From the NCBI GenBank assembly GCA_963556495.2, contig OY747707.1:1067501-1131500 (forward strand): a stretch of 64,000 nt of DNA, written 5' to 3'. The notes beneath the pieces were generated by a model, which was not told the origin of the DNA, made no database searches, and saw only the letters and a program-made list of their open reading frames with translations. Positions 62,101 to 63,784 of this stretch are shown piece after piece. Both the position numbers and the translations under genes were made by a program. Every line of letters starts with the position of its first letter. Position 1 is the first letter of the stretch. Source of the DNA: Valencia hispanica. Its lineage: Eukaryota; Chordata; Actinopteri; Cyprinodontiformes; Valenciidae.

Positions 62101-63784
62101 GGTGTGTCGCTGAGCGGGGAAAATCTGTTAGAAACATGGACCGGTTGGTGGTGGCCCGGGGGCTGGGTCCTAGAACTATGCTTCCTACGTACCGTCACCC
62201 AGCCGGCCTGAGGTCCCGGCTGCGCGGGCTCTACCGGAGGACAGCTAGGGGGTTCTATCCTTGTTGGCCCCGCGGTGGCTAATGGGCTTCGGCTATCTGC
62301 TGGTTTTTCAACAGCGCGGAGCCGTGCTTCTAATTCTGATACCCTCGCCTCCAAAGCTACAAAAATATTATATTTATTACAGTTACCATTATCACTAAAG
62401 GAGACAGAGAAGTAACTAAACATCTGACAGAGAGAGCAAGAGAGAAGAGAAGAGTTAGAGACAGGAGAAAGAAGAGTAGCCATAGCCGCAATGAAGCTAA
62501 GCTAACTGAGCTAGCGAGACCTTACCACCCCAAGAAAAGCTGTGTGAAACACAAGGTGTTCCCAAAACGTAAAGTACACCATCACAAAACGTGTGTTTTA
62601 GTAGCTTGTGTGTTAAAATAACTTAGAAAGTCCTCAGCACAGAGAAAATAAGATCAATTCAATAATGAGAATATTCTATTAAAGTTCATTTTTCCAGTAA
62701 CTCAATATCTGAAACACATGATACAGATTTATGTTTTCAAGCCTTTATTTCTGTAAATGTTGATGATTTTACGCTTCCGGCCAATAAACACCTCTTTAAT
62801 ACAGAAATGTGTTTCTAATGAAAAGTGTGTTTAAGACCTGTTTATAGGTTATTTCTAACTAAATAAAGTCCTTAAAGGTTCAATTTACTTTATTTACAGT
62901 TAAAAGTTTTATTGTGAAGACCTTTAGGAGGTCTGATTGGTCGAGCAGTTTGGATGCTAACTAAACATCTGTCCTCTGGGTGCAGTGACAGCTCCCCCGG
63001 TGGTCAGTCTGTGAGCGACCGTTTCTCTCTGGGCTGGGAGTCGGTGCTGGTCAGTTCTGACGGCGTCATCGTGGCCCGATTGGACGGGCGGGGGAGCGGC
63101 TTCCAGGGTCAGAGGATCCTGCATGAAGTCCACCAGAGACTGGGAACGGTTGATGTTCAGGACCAGATCGCTGCAGTGGAGTGAGTCCCTTCGTTTCAGC
63201 ATCTATGTTCTGGAGAATCAGACAAAAAACAAATAATCAGGATTTATGTAGGTTTTATGCTTTATTTAACATCTTCACACACATTGGATATTAAAAATGT
63301 TTCATATCTTCCTGACCTGAAAACTTCTCATGATTCACAGCAATTCACATATTAATGTTCTCACTGCTTTTCATCATTTTATATTAAAACTGCTGGAAAT
63401 TTGAGCCAAAATATGAAGGTAGAATAAATGATGAAAATCCTGCAGCTTCTAGTGACTTTGAGCAACAAGATAACATAAACCTTAGGATCCATAAATGAAG
63501 GTTTCAGTTTCAGGGCAGTGATCAGGTTGTTTTCTGCTTCGCCTGTTTCCTCCAGATACTTGCTGAAGTTTCCATATATTGATCGGACACGGATTGCCGT
63601 GTTTGGAAAGGTGAGCGCGCACGGTGGATGTCTGGAAGCAGTTTAATGAAACCGTGACTGATCAGTGTTTGTCGTCCTGTTCAGGGTTACGGAGCCTACC
63701 TGACCTTAATGATGCTGAAATCTACAGACAGCCTGTTTAAATGCGCCTGCGCCATGTCTCCGGTTACAGACTGGAGGCTCTACG
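1143..63784 (+). CDS. dpp10: dipeptidyl peptidase-like 10 (DPP10), partial, 21 exons
   Basis: This is a spliced gene; the coordinates span exons and introns. Joining 21 exons gives 1987 nt in one open frame (662 codons). In order they encode a type II transmembrane helix (residues 6-38 of the traced segment), the beta-propeller (about 50-500) and the first part of the alpha/beta-hydrolase domain. Diagnostic stretches such as [36 protein letters not shown] and [12 protein letters not shown] fit DPP10 better than its paralogue DPP6. In this family the protein is not a peptidase; it binds Kv4 channels at the neuronal plasma membrane and changes their trafficking and gating. The sequence agrees: the DPP4 nucleophile elbow GWSYGG reads GKGYGA, so the catalytic serine is a glycine. 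Likely N-glycosylation sequons occur in exons 3, 8, 10 and 16. The start codon and C terminus lie outside the window. Introns run from 74 bp to 26.8 kb and carry nearly all the repeats. Confidence 0.95.
1490..1765 (+). mobile_element. Tc1/mariner transposase fragment
   Basis: The frame ending at 1753 contains [20 protein letters not shown], which resembles the KFGGGGIMVWG block of Tc1-like transposases just after the first catalytic Asp. It is short, and no terminal repeats are seen, so this is a remnant. The left boundary is approximate. Confidence 0.5.
1766..3985. other. intron w1-w2, mostly unassigned; possible hAT end at 1909-1975
   Basis: Around 1910 the motif GGGGTGTAACGGTACACAG followed by CGGTTCGGTGTG resembles the ends of a common fish hAT family, but I could not find a matching second end. 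2930-3090 is AT-rich. Nothing else is recognised before exon w2. Confidence 0.4.
3986..4081 (+). CDS. dpp10: dpp10 exon w2: stalk and start of the propeller
   Basis: Residues 39-70, phase 1 to phase 1, with a tttgcag acceptor and a gtgagt donor. It encodes [20 protein letters not shown], the extracellular segment after the membrane helix that is well conserved in DPP6 and DPP10. The next intron is the largest in the window (26.8 kb). Confidence 0.93.
4082..5243. other. intron w2-w3, start; (GA)n at 4665-4727
   Basis: A pure GA microsatellite grading into GGGA repeats lies at 4665-4727, and a short GGAT run at 4878-4905. No coding or mobile element is recognised in the rest. Confidence 0.75.
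5244..5415 (+). mobile_element. possible hAT transposon 5' end with BED-finger start
   Basis: CTAAGGGTGTAACGG near 5244 resembles a hAT terminal repeat. A short frame from the ATG at 5320 reads [15 protein letters not shown], like the W..FGF start of BED-type zinc fingers in hAT transposases, and stops soon after. No target duplication or second end was found. Confidence 0.35.
5416..5865. other. intron w2-w3, nothing recognised
   Basis: I see no gene, RNA or clear mobile element in this stretch. Confidence 0.5.
5866..6108 (-). mobile_element. tRNA-derived SINE
   Basis: On the minus strand it starts at about 6108 with a tRNA-like head and a B-box-like GGTTCAAACCC (plus-strand complement near 6048). 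It continues with a TAGCTCACCACCA core and ends in GGCCATTTAACATTC, the usual tail of a very common teleost tRNA-derived SINE. It is about 240 bp with point changes, so no longer functional. Confidence 0.65.
6115..6425. repeat. AT-rich tandem repeat, about 50-60 bp unit
   Basis: Four to five degenerate copies of a unit built from ATTATAAAACTAATATTAG and ATTAGTTTTATATTATTA. These two parts are partly complementary, so each copy could form a hairpin. It directly follows the SINE. Confidence 0.8.
6426..7730. other. intron stretch; possible DNA-transposon remnant at 6455-6945
   Basis: The motif CGTCCACAC near 6465 recurs inverted as ATGTGGACG near 6935, and related GTCCACACG and GTGTGGATG words lie between them. 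This suggests a non-autonomous DNA transposon, but no target duplication was verified. 6946-7730 shows nothing recognised. Confidence 0.3.
7731..7826 (-). mobile_element. L2/CR1-type LINE 3' end fragment
   Basis: The sequence from TCAATTCGGTTCAATTTAG through GATGTCATCTCAAGGCACTT matches, in minus orientation, the 3' tails of the L2 copies at 33.7 and 57.8 kb in this window. Only about 95 bp remain. Confidence 0.75.
7827..8655. other. intron w2-w3, nothing recognised
   Basis: No gene or mobile element is recognised. Open frames here are short, on both strands and without known domains. Confidence 0.5.
8656..9830. repeat. 55-bp minisatellite with 165-bp higher-order order
   Basis: About 21 copies of a 55-bp unit containing GCCATGTTGCGAATGCTAAC and TAGCAGAGCC. 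Each unit contains GCTAACGGTTAGC, an imperfect palindrome. In the first two thirds the variants recur as triplets: a copy entered with AACGTGTTCC and carrying GTTAAC, then one with TTCAACTAG, then one with TTCTACTAG ending CCAG. This gives a 165-bp higher-order unit; the last third is more uniform. There is no coding potential and no unique spacers. Confidence 0.95.
9831..10844. other. intron w2-w3, nothing recognised
   Basis: No supported gene, RNA or transposon; only short open frames. Confidence 0.5.
10845..11190 (+). mobile_element. Tc1-derived remnant
   Basis: It contains a decayed AAGCACGGTGGTGG (KHGGG) block, then ATGGCCTAGTCAAAGTCCAG and ACCTCAGCCTGACTGAAAC, which correspond to the SPDLNPIE block around the last catalytic acidic residue. 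It ends with GGGGTGTACTTAG. Copies of the same family occur near 31.8 and 45.75 kb. Confidence 0.6.
11191..11936. other. intron stretch with a G homopolymer
   Basis: Nothing recognised apart from a run of about 17 G at 11849-11865. Confidence 0.6.
12240..13270 (+). pseudogene. Tc1 transposase pseudogene with in-frame 36-bp repeat
   Basis: The longest open part is 12312-13055 (247 codons). After an N-terminal DNA-binding remnant, the frame runs through six 12-residue repeats and then [41 protein letters not shown] and [10 protein letters not shown], the last holding the second catalytic Asp. A stop follows. The third catalytic block (TPIENLW) continues in another frame near 13108. It is therefore broken by at least one stop and a frameshift, and the region holding the first Asp is not clear. 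Confidence 0.8.
12501..12716. repeat. 6 x 36-bp tandem repeat inside the transposase frame
   Basis: Six copies start at 12501, 12537, 12573, 12609, 12645 and 12681 with a unit beginning CCTGGACATGAGCTTCACAT. Each encodes [12 protein letters not shown] or a one-residue variant in the transposase frame. Copies differ at only one or two bases, so the expansion is recent. Confidence 0.97.
13456..14157. other. intron w2-w3, nothing recognised
   Basis: No gene or repeat identified. Confidence 0.5.
14158..14556 (-). mobile_element. L1/Tx1 LINE fragment, inverted copy of 20803-21198
   Basis: Read on the minus strand, this stretch matches 20803-21198 of the LINE further right almost base for base. 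Shared words include GATAATTGATCATACATTAT and CATCTAGGTAGCTATGTTTT (plus strand here). It covers part of the ORF2 C-terminal region only. The two copies form an inverted repeat about 6.2 kb apart. Confidence 0.9.
14557..14996. other. intron w2-w3, nothing recognised
   Basis: No supported gene or element. Confidence 0.5.
15005..15859. mobile_element. non-autonomous hAT element (MITE), 855 bp
   Basis: The ends are TAGAGATGTCCCCATC on the left and, read inverted, TAGGGATGTCCCGATC on the right. They are flanked by 8-bp target copies ATTATCAC (14997-15004) and ATTATTAC (15860-15867), which differ at one base. An 8-bp duplication and a TAGGGATG end are typical of hAT. No transposase frame is present. 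The interior holds five copies of a 20-bp repeat. Confidence 0.88.
15590..15676. repeat. 20-bp tandem repeat, about 4-5 copies, inside the hAT MITE
   Basis: Unit TGTGTTTTGATCAGATTCTC repeated with no visible differences from about 15590. Each unit contains the palindrome TGATCA. Confidence 0.95.
15868..18359. other. intron stretch; (TAA)n at 16302-16386
   Basis: A TAA microsatellite of about 28 units lies at 16302-16386. A possible THAP-finger fragment at 16811-16936 is listed separately. Short open frames at 17660-17854 and 17864-18124 have no domain I recognise. Confidence 0.7.
16811..16936 (+). pseudogene. possible THAP-type zinc finger fragment
   Basis: A 41-codon frame starts [10 protein letters not shown] and continues [20 protein letters not shown]. 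The Cys pair near the start and the FFRI...RRKRW pattern resemble the first half of THAP domains (C2CH fingers found in P-element-type transposases and host regulators). The second half with Cys-x2-His is absent. It could be chance similarity. Confidence 0.3.
18360..23757 (+). mobile_element. L1/Tx1-type LINE, internally deleted, 5' truncated
   Basis: It starts just upstream of a decayed ORF2 and ends at a tail with AAAGCGCTTTATAAATAAAG followed by four TTTGA repeats near 23730-23757. ORF1 is absent, consistent with 5' truncation. The coding part ends near 22022 and is followed by an unusually long G-rich 3' region. Start and end are approximate; no target duplication was found. Confidence 0.8.
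18555..22022 (+). pseudogene. L1/Tx1 LINE ORF2 (endonuclease-reverse transcriptase), broken
   Basis: The N-terminal frame from 18555 is an APE-like endonuclease: GNVHGAG, VLLQETH, IYGPN, and in the next frame [10 protein letters not shown] and SDHAPVSL. The GDFN motif reads HFFN, so its Asp is lost, and a frameshift lies near 18960. A second break near 19500 precedes the RT (19658-20500), with [30 protein letters not shown] and [12 protein letters not shown]. After 20500 the sequence jumps to a downstream segment ([20 protein letters not shown]) without any YADD block, so the catalytic palm is deleted. Many stops follow. The C terminus ends [11 protein letters not shown] at 22022. It cannot be active. 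Confidence 0.88.
22023..24180 (+). other. G-rich 3' region of the LINE and adjacent G-rich DNA
   Basis: About 1.7 kb between the LINE ORF2 stop and its TTTGA tail is strongly G-rich on the plus strand, with many runs of three to six G; similar sequence continues to about 24180. Long open frames here (for example 22133-22879) result from the scarcity of stop codons and encode low-complexity W/G/R-rich sequence. I do not call them genes. Confidence 0.65.
24326..24692 (+). mobile_element. L2/CR1-type LINE 3' end, 5' truncated
   Basis: This is the plus-strand counterpart of the minus-strand L2 copies at 33.7 and 57.8 kb. It contains CAGACGGTCGTGGCAGATGG and AAAGGGGAGTTTTTCCTCTC and ends ATAAACTGAATTGAATT. 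Only the untranslated 3' part is present. Confidence 0.88.
24693..26263. other. intron w2-w3, nothing recognised
   Basis: No gene, RNA or mobile element I can name. The 129-codon frame at 25076-25465 has no recognisable domain. Confidence 0.5.
26264..27060 (-). mobile_element. CR1/L2-like LINE 3' part (second family), decayed
   Basis: The complement of about 26690-26730 reads [20 protein letters not shown], the C-terminal block shared by CR1, L2 and Rex-type RT proteins, with a stop soon after. The 3' tail is GGCAAGGCAGTTTTATTTGT on the plus strand at 26267. The tail differs from the L2 family at 57.8 kb, so this is a separate family. Confidence 0.75.
27183..27315 (+). mobile_element. SINE-like teleost repeat fragment
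   Basis: It contains a B-box-like GTGGGTTTGAATCACGGCC followed by CTGCATGTTCTCCCTGTGCG and CCGGGTACTCCGGCTTCCTC, a very common dispersed teleost repeat with a tRNA-like head. The A-box part is degraded. Confidence 0.55.
27316..30261. other. intron w2-w3, end; mostly unassigned
   Basis: No gene is supported. The frame at 29577-29813 (78 codons) has no domain I know. CAGAAC and GTTCTG words are frequent. Confidence 0.5.
30262..30590. repeat. (GGAT)n tetranucleotide repeat with GAACAGA interruptions
   Basis: Runs of GGAT broken at fairly regular intervals by GAACAGA or GAATAGA. It produces long minus-strand frames reading HPSI and HLFI repeats, which are artefacts. It ends about 250 bp before exon w3. 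Confidence 0.97.
30842..30936 (+). CDS. dpp10: dpp10 exon w3: propeller blade with two N-glycan sequons
   Basis: Residues 71-102, phase 1 to phase 0, with a ttccag acceptor and a gtaagt donor. The peptide includes [15 protein letters not shown] and the sequons NET and NTT. It corresponds to the DPP10 segment that carries IKLNIETNATTLLLENTTF-like sequence in mammals. Confidence 0.93.
30937..31799. other. intron w3-w4, first part
   Basis: No element recognised. Rich in AGAACC and CCAGAAC words, notably 31260-31600. Confidence 0.5.
31800..32010 (+). mobile_element. Tc1-derived remnant, same family as 10.85 kb
   Basis: It contains AGACATGGTGGTTTTCC and GAGTGGCCTAGTCAAAGTCT followed by GGACCTTAA, the decayed SPDLNPIE region seen also at 10.98 and 45.9 kb. 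Boundaries are approximate. Confidence 0.5.
32249..32323 (+). CDS. dpp10: dpp10 exon w4: propeller strand with the YDVKQ motif
   Basis: Residues 103-127, exactly 25 codons, phase 0 to 0, with a ttccag acceptor and a gtgagt donor. It encodes [27 protein letters not shown] is one of the clearest signatures separating DPP10 from DPP6, which has a YALFSYNVE-type sequence here. Confidence 0.95.
32324..33687. other. intron w4-w5, first part
   Basis: Nothing recognised beyond an AT-rich stretch near 32925-33060. Confidence 0.5.
33688..34894 (-). mobile_element. L2/CR1-type LINE, 5' truncated copy (1.2 kb)
   Basis: It matches 57811-59030 almost throughout in the same (minus) orientation, from the TTCAATTCAG tail through the 3' UTR into the ORF2 C terminus. 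Homology stops abruptly at 34894 after GATGTTTCTAATT, where the other copy continues TTAGCAATATTCC. Abrupt loss of the 5' part is typical of incomplete reverse transcription. Confidence 0.93.
34895..36600. other. intron w4-w5, middle; (TAA)n at 36210-36236
   Basis: A short TAA/TAATAA microsatellite lies at 36210-36236. No gene or other element is recognised. Confidence 0.6.
36601..36700 (+). mobile_element. LINE 3' end, same family as 26.3 kb
   Basis: TGTAAAGCACCTTGAATTA and a tail ending AAATCAAATTGCCTTGCC correspond to the inverted tail at 26264-26300. Only about 100 bp remain. Confidence 0.6.
36701..38005. other. intron w4-w5, end
   Basis: No gene or mobile element recognised; rich in GTTCTG and AGAACC words. 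Confidence 0.5.
38006..38168. repeat. (CT)n microsatellite forming the acceptor tract of exon w5
   Basis: About 160 bp of CT with occasional CCCT interruptions on the gene's sense strand, ending five bases before the ctgcag acceptor of exon w5. It yields long artefact frames (RERERE on the minus strand, SLSLSL on the plus). Confidence 0.97.
38174..38226 (+). CDS. dpp10: dpp10 exon w5: short propeller exon after a (CT)n tract
   Basis: Residues 128-144, phase 0 to 2, 53 nt, encoding [17 protein letters not shown] plus two bases of an Arg codon. The acceptor is ccctgcag and the donor gtgagt. The pyrimidine tract upstream is a CT microsatellite about 160 bp long that ends at the splice site. Confidence 0.94.
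38227..39469. other. intron w5-w6
   Basis: No gene or element recognised; short frames only. Confidence 0.5.
39470..39551 (+). CDS. dpp10: dpp10 exon w6: [10 protein letters not shown] propeller exon
   Basis: Residues 145-172, phase 2 to 0, with a ttttcag acceptor and a gtgagg donor. It encodes [20 protein letters not shown] and then GVAGQQL, close to mammalian DPP10 over its whole length. Confidence 0.95.
40200..42940 (+). pseudogene. Tc1 transposase pseudogene
   Basis: Reading across frames gives SDESKV (first Asp), [45 protein letters not shown] (second Asp), [10 protein letters not shown] (third acidic residue) and RQCHRLIAS. In-frame stops follow IYQNV and VLD, and there are frameshifts in the N-terminal DNA-binding part. 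Just after CHRLIAS the frame enters the 22-bp tandem repeat; the true C terminus, [11 protein letters not shown], resumes after it at about 42897. Confidence 0.88.
41024..42900. repeat. 22-bp minisatellite, about 85 copies, inside the Tc1
   Basis: The unit is GGCCTCAATGCTACAGGCTGAT, with variants (GCCACAGG, TTCC/TTGC for TGGC, GTCC, TTCT) and a few 21- or 23-bp copies. The unit is the transposase's own codons for CHRLIASM, so the array arose by expansion of coding sequence. 22 is not a multiple of three, so the frame is lost. Confidence 0.97.
43516..44350. other. intron w6-w7, end
   Basis: No gene or element recognised. Confidence 0.5.
44351..44471 (+). CDS. dpp10: dpp10 exon w7: [10 protein letters not shown] exon
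   Basis: Residues 173-212, phase 0 to 1. The acceptor is gtgtgcag. The donor reads gttctg, which keeps GT but departs from the gtragt consensus. The peptide includes [16 protein letters not shown] and [18 protein letters not shown], a propeller segment conserved across the DPP4 family. Confidence 0.94.
44595..45092. mobile_element. non-autonomous hAT element (MITE) with perfect 8-bp TSD
   Basis: It starts TAGGGATGT and ends ACATCCCTA, with identical 8-bp flanks ATATTCAT at 44587-44594 and 45093-45100. Beyond the first nine bases the ends are similar but imperfect (GATATATCG against GATATATGG words). It is AT-rich, 498 bp, with no transposase. It lies wholly within the intron between w7 and w8. 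Confidence 0.93.
45446..45600 (+). CDS. dpp10: dpp10 exon w8: [13 protein letters not shown] exon
   Basis: Residues 213-264, phase 1 to 0, with an aaacag acceptor and a gtacct donor (weak after GTA). It encodes [20 protein letters not shown], a sequon NDT, and ends [16 protein letters not shown] is a hallmark of the DPP4 family propeller. Confidence 0.94.
45750..46030 (+). mobile_element. Tc1-derived remnant, same family as 10.85 kb
   Basis: It contains AAGCACGGTGGTGGAGGGGT, GATGGCCTAGTCAAAGTCCA and GGGGTGTACTTACTTTTTC, the decayed KHGGG and SPDL regions and the 3' end word. Confidence 0.6.
46103..48208. mobile_element. Tol2-like hAT element, split by a nested element
   Basis: The left end is CAGAGGTGGCTAGTAACTA and the inverted right end CAGAGCTGGGTAGAGCAGCC, of the CAGAGGTGGGTAGTAAC type common in fish and similar to Tol2 ends. 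The 8-bp flanks TCTGTAGT (46095-46102) and TCTGGACT (48209-48216) match at six of eight bases. The outer sequence resumes at 47574 with repeated GAGTAACTTT and ACTTTTACTTGAGTAAA words. Confidence 0.75.
46122..47571. mobile_element. TA-flanked DNA element nested in the Tol2-like hAT
   Basis: The left end CCGTAAATATTGGACTATAG and the inverted right end CTTTAATTTTCGGACTATAA are imperfect inverted repeats, with TA on both sides (46120-46121, 47572-47573). It interrupts the outer element between TAGTAACTA and CATTTACTACATT. The interior has no transposase frame. A segment near 46196-46335 (AACAAAACTCAAAAAGTTAT and on) resembles a widely dispersed repeat I cannot classify. Confidence 0.6.
48251..48926 (+). 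mobile_element. L1/Tx1 LINE 3' end with 14-bp target duplication
   Basis: The frame from 48251 reads [20 protein letters not shown] and later [20 protein letters not shown] and [10 protein letters not shown], the zinc-knuckle and C-terminal end of an L1/Tx1-type ORF2, with a stop inside. It ends in an A-rich AATAAAGTG...AAAATAAATT tail. AAAGCTGAAACACG occurs on both sides (48237-48250 and 48927-48940), the duplication expected from target-primed reverse transcription. Confidence 0.9.
49183..49280 (+). CDS. dpp10: dpp10 exon w9: [13 protein letters not shown] exon
   Basis: Residues 265-296, phase 0 to 2, with a ttctgcag acceptor and a gtgaga donor. It encodes [20 protein letters not shown] and then [12 protein letters not shown]. 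Only 75 bp separate it from the next exon. Confidence 0.95.
49356..49479 (+). CDS. dpp10: dpp10 exon w10: [14 protein letters not shown] exon
   Basis: Residues 297-338, phase 2 to 0. The acceptor is ttctag. The donor is taken as gtccgt because it keeps the frame and gives exactly the mammalian DPP10 length up to exon w11. The peptide includes [20 protein letters not shown], the sequon NVS and DTTTGACVT. The donor is weak, and I see no better in-frame one. Confidence 0.9.
49480..49938. other. intron w10-w11, first part
   Basis: Nothing recognised before the minisatellite. Confidence 0.5.
49939..50666. repeat. 20-bp minisatellite, about 36 copies, beside exon w11
   Basis: The unit is GGAAAGGCTTTTATTGTGGA with variants (GTGAA, GTTAA, GTGTA; GGGC or GTGT for GGCT). 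The 20-bp period is kept almost perfectly over 0.73 kb. It ends 30 bp before the acceptor of exon w11. Open frames reading [14 protein letters not shown] are artefacts. Confidence 0.97.
50697..50735 (+). CDS. dpp10: dpp10 exon w11: 39-nt symmetric microexon
   Basis: Residues 339-351, 13 codons ([13 protein letters not shown]), phase 0 on both sides, so skipping it would keep the frame. The acceptor is gtttcag and the donor gtaaac. It aligns with the mammalian segment ending DTWLSQQ. A 20-bp minisatellite of about 0.73 kb ends some 30 bp upstream. Confidence 0.88.
50736..51888. other. intron w11-w12
   Basis: No element recognised. The reading frame over its last part runs into exon w12 by chance. 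Confidence 0.5.
51889..51996 (+). CDS. dpp10: dpp10 exon w12: [11 protein letters not shown] / [12 protein letters not shown] exon
   Basis: Residues 352-387, 36 codons, phase 0 to 0, with a tccacag acceptor and a gtgagg donor. It encodes [20 protein letters not shown] and then [16 protein letters not shown], almost identical to mammalian DPP10. A 204-codon open frame over 51517-52131 reads through this exon into intron and is not a separate gene. Confidence 0.95.
52098..52189 (+). CDS. dpp10: dpp10 exon w13: [11 protein letters not shown] exon
   Basis: Residues 388-417, phase 0 to 2, with a gctccag acceptor and a gtgagt donor. It encodes [20 protein letters not shown] followed by [11 protein letters not shown] second AG five bases downstream would shift the frame, so the upstream one was chosen; it gives the mammalian spacing of ten residues between exon w12 and VRH. 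Confidence 0.92.
52215..52282. repeat. 2 x 34-bp direct repeat filling intron w13-w14
   Basis: Two identical 34-bp copies beginning GGGCCCGGGTAGCTCGGGTC lie head to tail and make up more than half of a 118-bp intron. Confidence 0.95.
52308..52355 (+). CDS. dpp10: dpp10 exon w14: [15 protein letters not shown] exon
   Basis: Residues 418-433, 48 nt, phase 2 to 2, so skipping would also keep the frame. The acceptor is tccacag and the donor gttcgc (weak). The peptide matches the mammalian FLSTESSPRGRQLYSA segment. Confidence 0.92.
52593..52714 (+). CDS. dpp10: dpp10 exon w15: cysteine-rich segment
   Basis: Residues 434-474, phase 2 to 1, with a gtcctcag acceptor and a gtaggt donor. It encodes [20 protein letters not shown] and NQNLLLRCE. 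The four cysteines hold the positions that form disulfides in the DPP4-family cysteine-rich region. Confidence 0.93.
52833..52993. repeat. GGGTCA/TGACCTTTGG tandem repeat in intron w15-w16
   Basis: About eight degenerate copies of a unit of about 20 bp containing GGGTCAATGACCTTTGG or GGGTCGGTGACC. Each unit holds a GGTCA-n-TGACC inverted pair. Confidence 0.85.
53102..53146 (+). CDS. dpp10: dpp10 exon w16: 45-nt [12 protein letters not shown] exon
   Basis: Residues 475-489, phase 1 to 1, with a cctctcag acceptor and a gtaagt donor. The peptide [15 protein letters not shown] matches mammalian GPRVPVVSLHS. NNS is a possible N-glycan site. A 3.7-kb intron with a 1.2-kb minisatellite follows. Confidence 0.9.
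53331..54508. repeat. 12-bp minisatellite TCTGACCTCTAT, about 98 copies
   Basis: The unit TCTGACCTCTAT or TCTGACCTCTGT, with TGTGACC, TTTGACT and TCTCACC variants, fills 1.18 kb of intron w16-w17. Longer blocks of variants recur (for example around 53409-53530 and 53520-53650), so it has grown by block duplication. Confidence 0.97.
54509..55829. other. intron w16-w17, middle
   Basis: Mostly unassigned. 55395-55580 contains GACTTTGACTAGGCCACTG, the inverse of the Tc1-derived word seen at 10.98, 31.97 and 45.9 kb, so a minus-strand remnant of that family is likely. A GC-rich patch near 55090-55165 has no known identity. Confidence 0.45.
55830..56140 (+). pseudogene. N-terminal fragment of a multicopy teleost protein (unclassified)
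   Basis: A frame from 55830 reads [20 protein letters not shown], then a lysine-rich segment, ADPYEL, and [20 protein letters not shown] ending YKSLEA near 56130, after which it looks non-coding. From memory the [23 protein letters not shown] pattern belongs to repeated teleost genes that continue into SWIM-finger/YqaJ-type domains, probably carried by mobile elements. That assignment is uncertain. Only the first part is here. Confidence 0.35.
56141..56815. other. intron w16-w17, end
   Basis: Nothing recognised after the fragment above. Confidence 0.5.
56816..56914 (+). CDS. dpp10: dpp10 exon w17: propeller-to-hydrolase linker
   Basis: Residues 490-522, phase 1 to 1, with a cttcacag acceptor and a gtaaga donor. 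It encodes [20 protein letters not shown] and [11 protein letters not shown], matching mammalian KYFILESNSMLKEAILKKK. This is one of the less conserved parts of the protein. Confidence 0.9.
56998..57067 (+). CDS. dpp10: dpp10 exon w18: start of the hydrolase domain
   Basis: Residues 523-545, phase 1 to 2, with a tccacag acceptor and a gtaagt donor. It encodes [20 protein letters not shown] and LLLM, corresponding to ELPLQLSLPKDF...YALLLIM. The 83-bp intron before it is among the shortest here; the 5.9-kb intron after it contains the L2 LINE. Confidence 0.92.
57143..57382. repeat. GGTTCAGTCC-type short tandem repeat
   Basis: Degenerate copies of GGTTCAGTCC, GTTCACTTCA and TTTAGTCCG words over 240 bp just after exon w18. 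There is no coding value, although it gives SPVQSG-type frames. Confidence 0.9.
57383..57810. other. intron w18-w19, short unassigned part
   Basis: No element recognised before the LINE. Confidence 0.5.
58729..61509 (-). CDS. L2/CR1 LINE ORF2: endonuclease-reverse transcriptase
   Basis: 926 uninterrupted codons. The endonuclease (about residues 30-250) shows [45 protein letters not shown] and LPDHFLI, so the usual SDH reads PDH. The RT (about 470-790) shows [66 protein letters not shown] and the intact catalytic [12 protein letters not shown]. It ends soon after [17 protein letters not shown] further conserved-looking stretch ([19 protein letters not shown] and on) continues in another frame below 58735, so the C terminus is cut by a one-base shift. 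It acts in target-primed reverse transcription of its own RNA. Whether this copy still works is unknown. Confidence 0.93.
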   Translation of the reverse strand: MSGPWPKLNGLKVNPTKANYGNLIKINTTLTENKSIKCGLLNIRSLSSKTLLVNDLIGDNHIDLLCLTETWLQQEDYVSINESTPSSHLNFHIPRNTGRGGGVATIFRSDLLISPRPIDSYSSFEHLTLNFPHPSCKTLRPFLFVVLYRPPGPYSQFLDQISHFLSDLVLNTDRVIIVGDFNIHVDTESDSLNAAFSAILDSIGFTQNIQGSTHSGKHTLDLVLTYGIECEEITVHPYNPVLPDHFLITFEFTLTDHLKSERKFHYSRALSDNAVTIFKESAPFLLSSVSQSNTVDGSNSISNPSEIDGLVHSVTSSLRLALDSVAPLKNKVSSHRRLTPWFNAELRTLKQNTRKLERKWRSTHLEDSYLTWNNSLLLYKKTLRQARTAYFSSLIEANKNNPRFLFSTVAKLTQSHSSVEPTIPPALSNDDFMGFFINKINSIKNKIFGILPNMITSSSVNEAASERTVEPQLCLGCFDSVEFSELSKILASSKPSICMLDPIPTKLFKEVFHLVPVPILDMMNLSLVNGYVPQEFKIAVIKPLLKKPSLDQDDLVNYRPISNLPFLYKILEKIVANQVCEHLNNNELFEEFQSGVRAHHSTETALVKVTNDILMASDNGLVSVLVLLDLSAAFDTVDHNILLERLEHVAGIKGTALGWFKSYLSDRFQFVHLNDKSSSLSRVTCGVPQGSVLGPILFTIYMLPIGRIIRQHGINFHSYADDTQLYLSINPDEPSQLGRLQACLEDIKTWMTLNFLLLNSDKTEVSVFGPEVLKQKLISQSLHLDGIKLAPSNNVKNLGVIFDQDLTFKSHIKRVSRISFFHLRNIAKIRNMLSRSDAEKLVHAFVTSRLDYCNSLLSGSPQNAIKSLQLIQNVAARVLMNIKKRDHISPALASLHWLPVKSRIESKILLLTYKALNNHLHHTSEI
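61603..62483 (-). pseudogene. L2/CR1 LINE ORF1 with SGNH esterase domain, one frameshift
   Basis: The first part (62483-61839) has a short coiled-coil-like [19 protein letters not shown], a proline-rich linker, [11 protein letters not shown] (SGNH block I with the Ser) and VIHAGGND (block III). Near 61850 the frame shifts, and the second part (61869-61603) continues [20 protein letters not shown] and [17 protein letters not shown] (block V Asp-x-x-His). The domain is known from CR1/L2 ORF1 proteins, whose role in retrotransposition is unsettled. Repairing one indel would be needed for an intact protein, so this copy is broken. Confidence 0.88.
62561..62985. other. intron w18-w19, end; Tc1 terminal fragment at 62660-62775
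   Basis: GAGAATATTCTATTAAAGTT through TCAAGCCTTTATTTCTGTAA and TGTTGATGATTTTACG aligns with the left end of the Tc1 at 11.95-12.08 kb. It is a solo terminal piece of that family. The rest is unassigned up to exon w19. Confidence 0.6.
62986..63180 (+). CDS. dpp10: dpp10 exon w19: DGRGSGFQG exon
   Basis: Residues 546-610, 195 nt, phase 2 to 2, with a gggtgcag acceptor and a gtgagt donor. The peptide includes [35 protein letters not shown] and [28 protein letters not shown] is a strongly conserved hydrolase-domain loop of the family. Confidence 0.95.
63181..63555. other. intron w19-w20
   Basis: No element recognised. Confidence 0.6.
63556..63610 (+). CDS. dpp10: dpp10 exon w20: up to the nucleophile elbow
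   Basis: Residues 611-629, phase 2 to 0, with a ctccag acceptor and a gtgagc donor. It encodes [18 protein letters not shown]. The last two residues are the first two of the nucleophile elbow, which spans the 74-bp intron. Confidence 0.94.
63685..63784 (+). CDS. dpp10: dpp10 exon w21: inactive nucleophile elbow GYGAY
   Basis: Residues 630-662, phase 0 to 1, with a gttcag acceptor and a gtgagt donor. It encodes [20 protein letters not shown] and [12 protein letters not shown]. The elbow is GK-GYGAY: glycine replaces the DPP4 catalytic serine, as in other DPP10 proteins, and the last glycine of the usual GYGGY is alanine. The exon carrying ASAFSERYLG-like sequence is not in the remaining 216 bp. 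Confidence 0.93.

Larger units (their letters stand above)
57811..62560 (-). mobile_element. L2/CR1-type LINE, near full length, antisense to dpp10
   Basis: On the minus strand it has a 5' leader (about 62560-62484), ORF1 with an esterase domain, a gap of about 90 bp, ORF2 with endonuclease and RT, about 0.9 kb of C-terminal remnant plus 3' UTR, and the tail ATAAACTGAATTGAA at 57811. This two-ORF layout with an SGNH ORF1 is known for zebrafish L2 and chicken CR1 elements. At about 4.75 kb it is the best-preserved element in the window. The 5' boundary is estimated. Confidence 0.9.
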
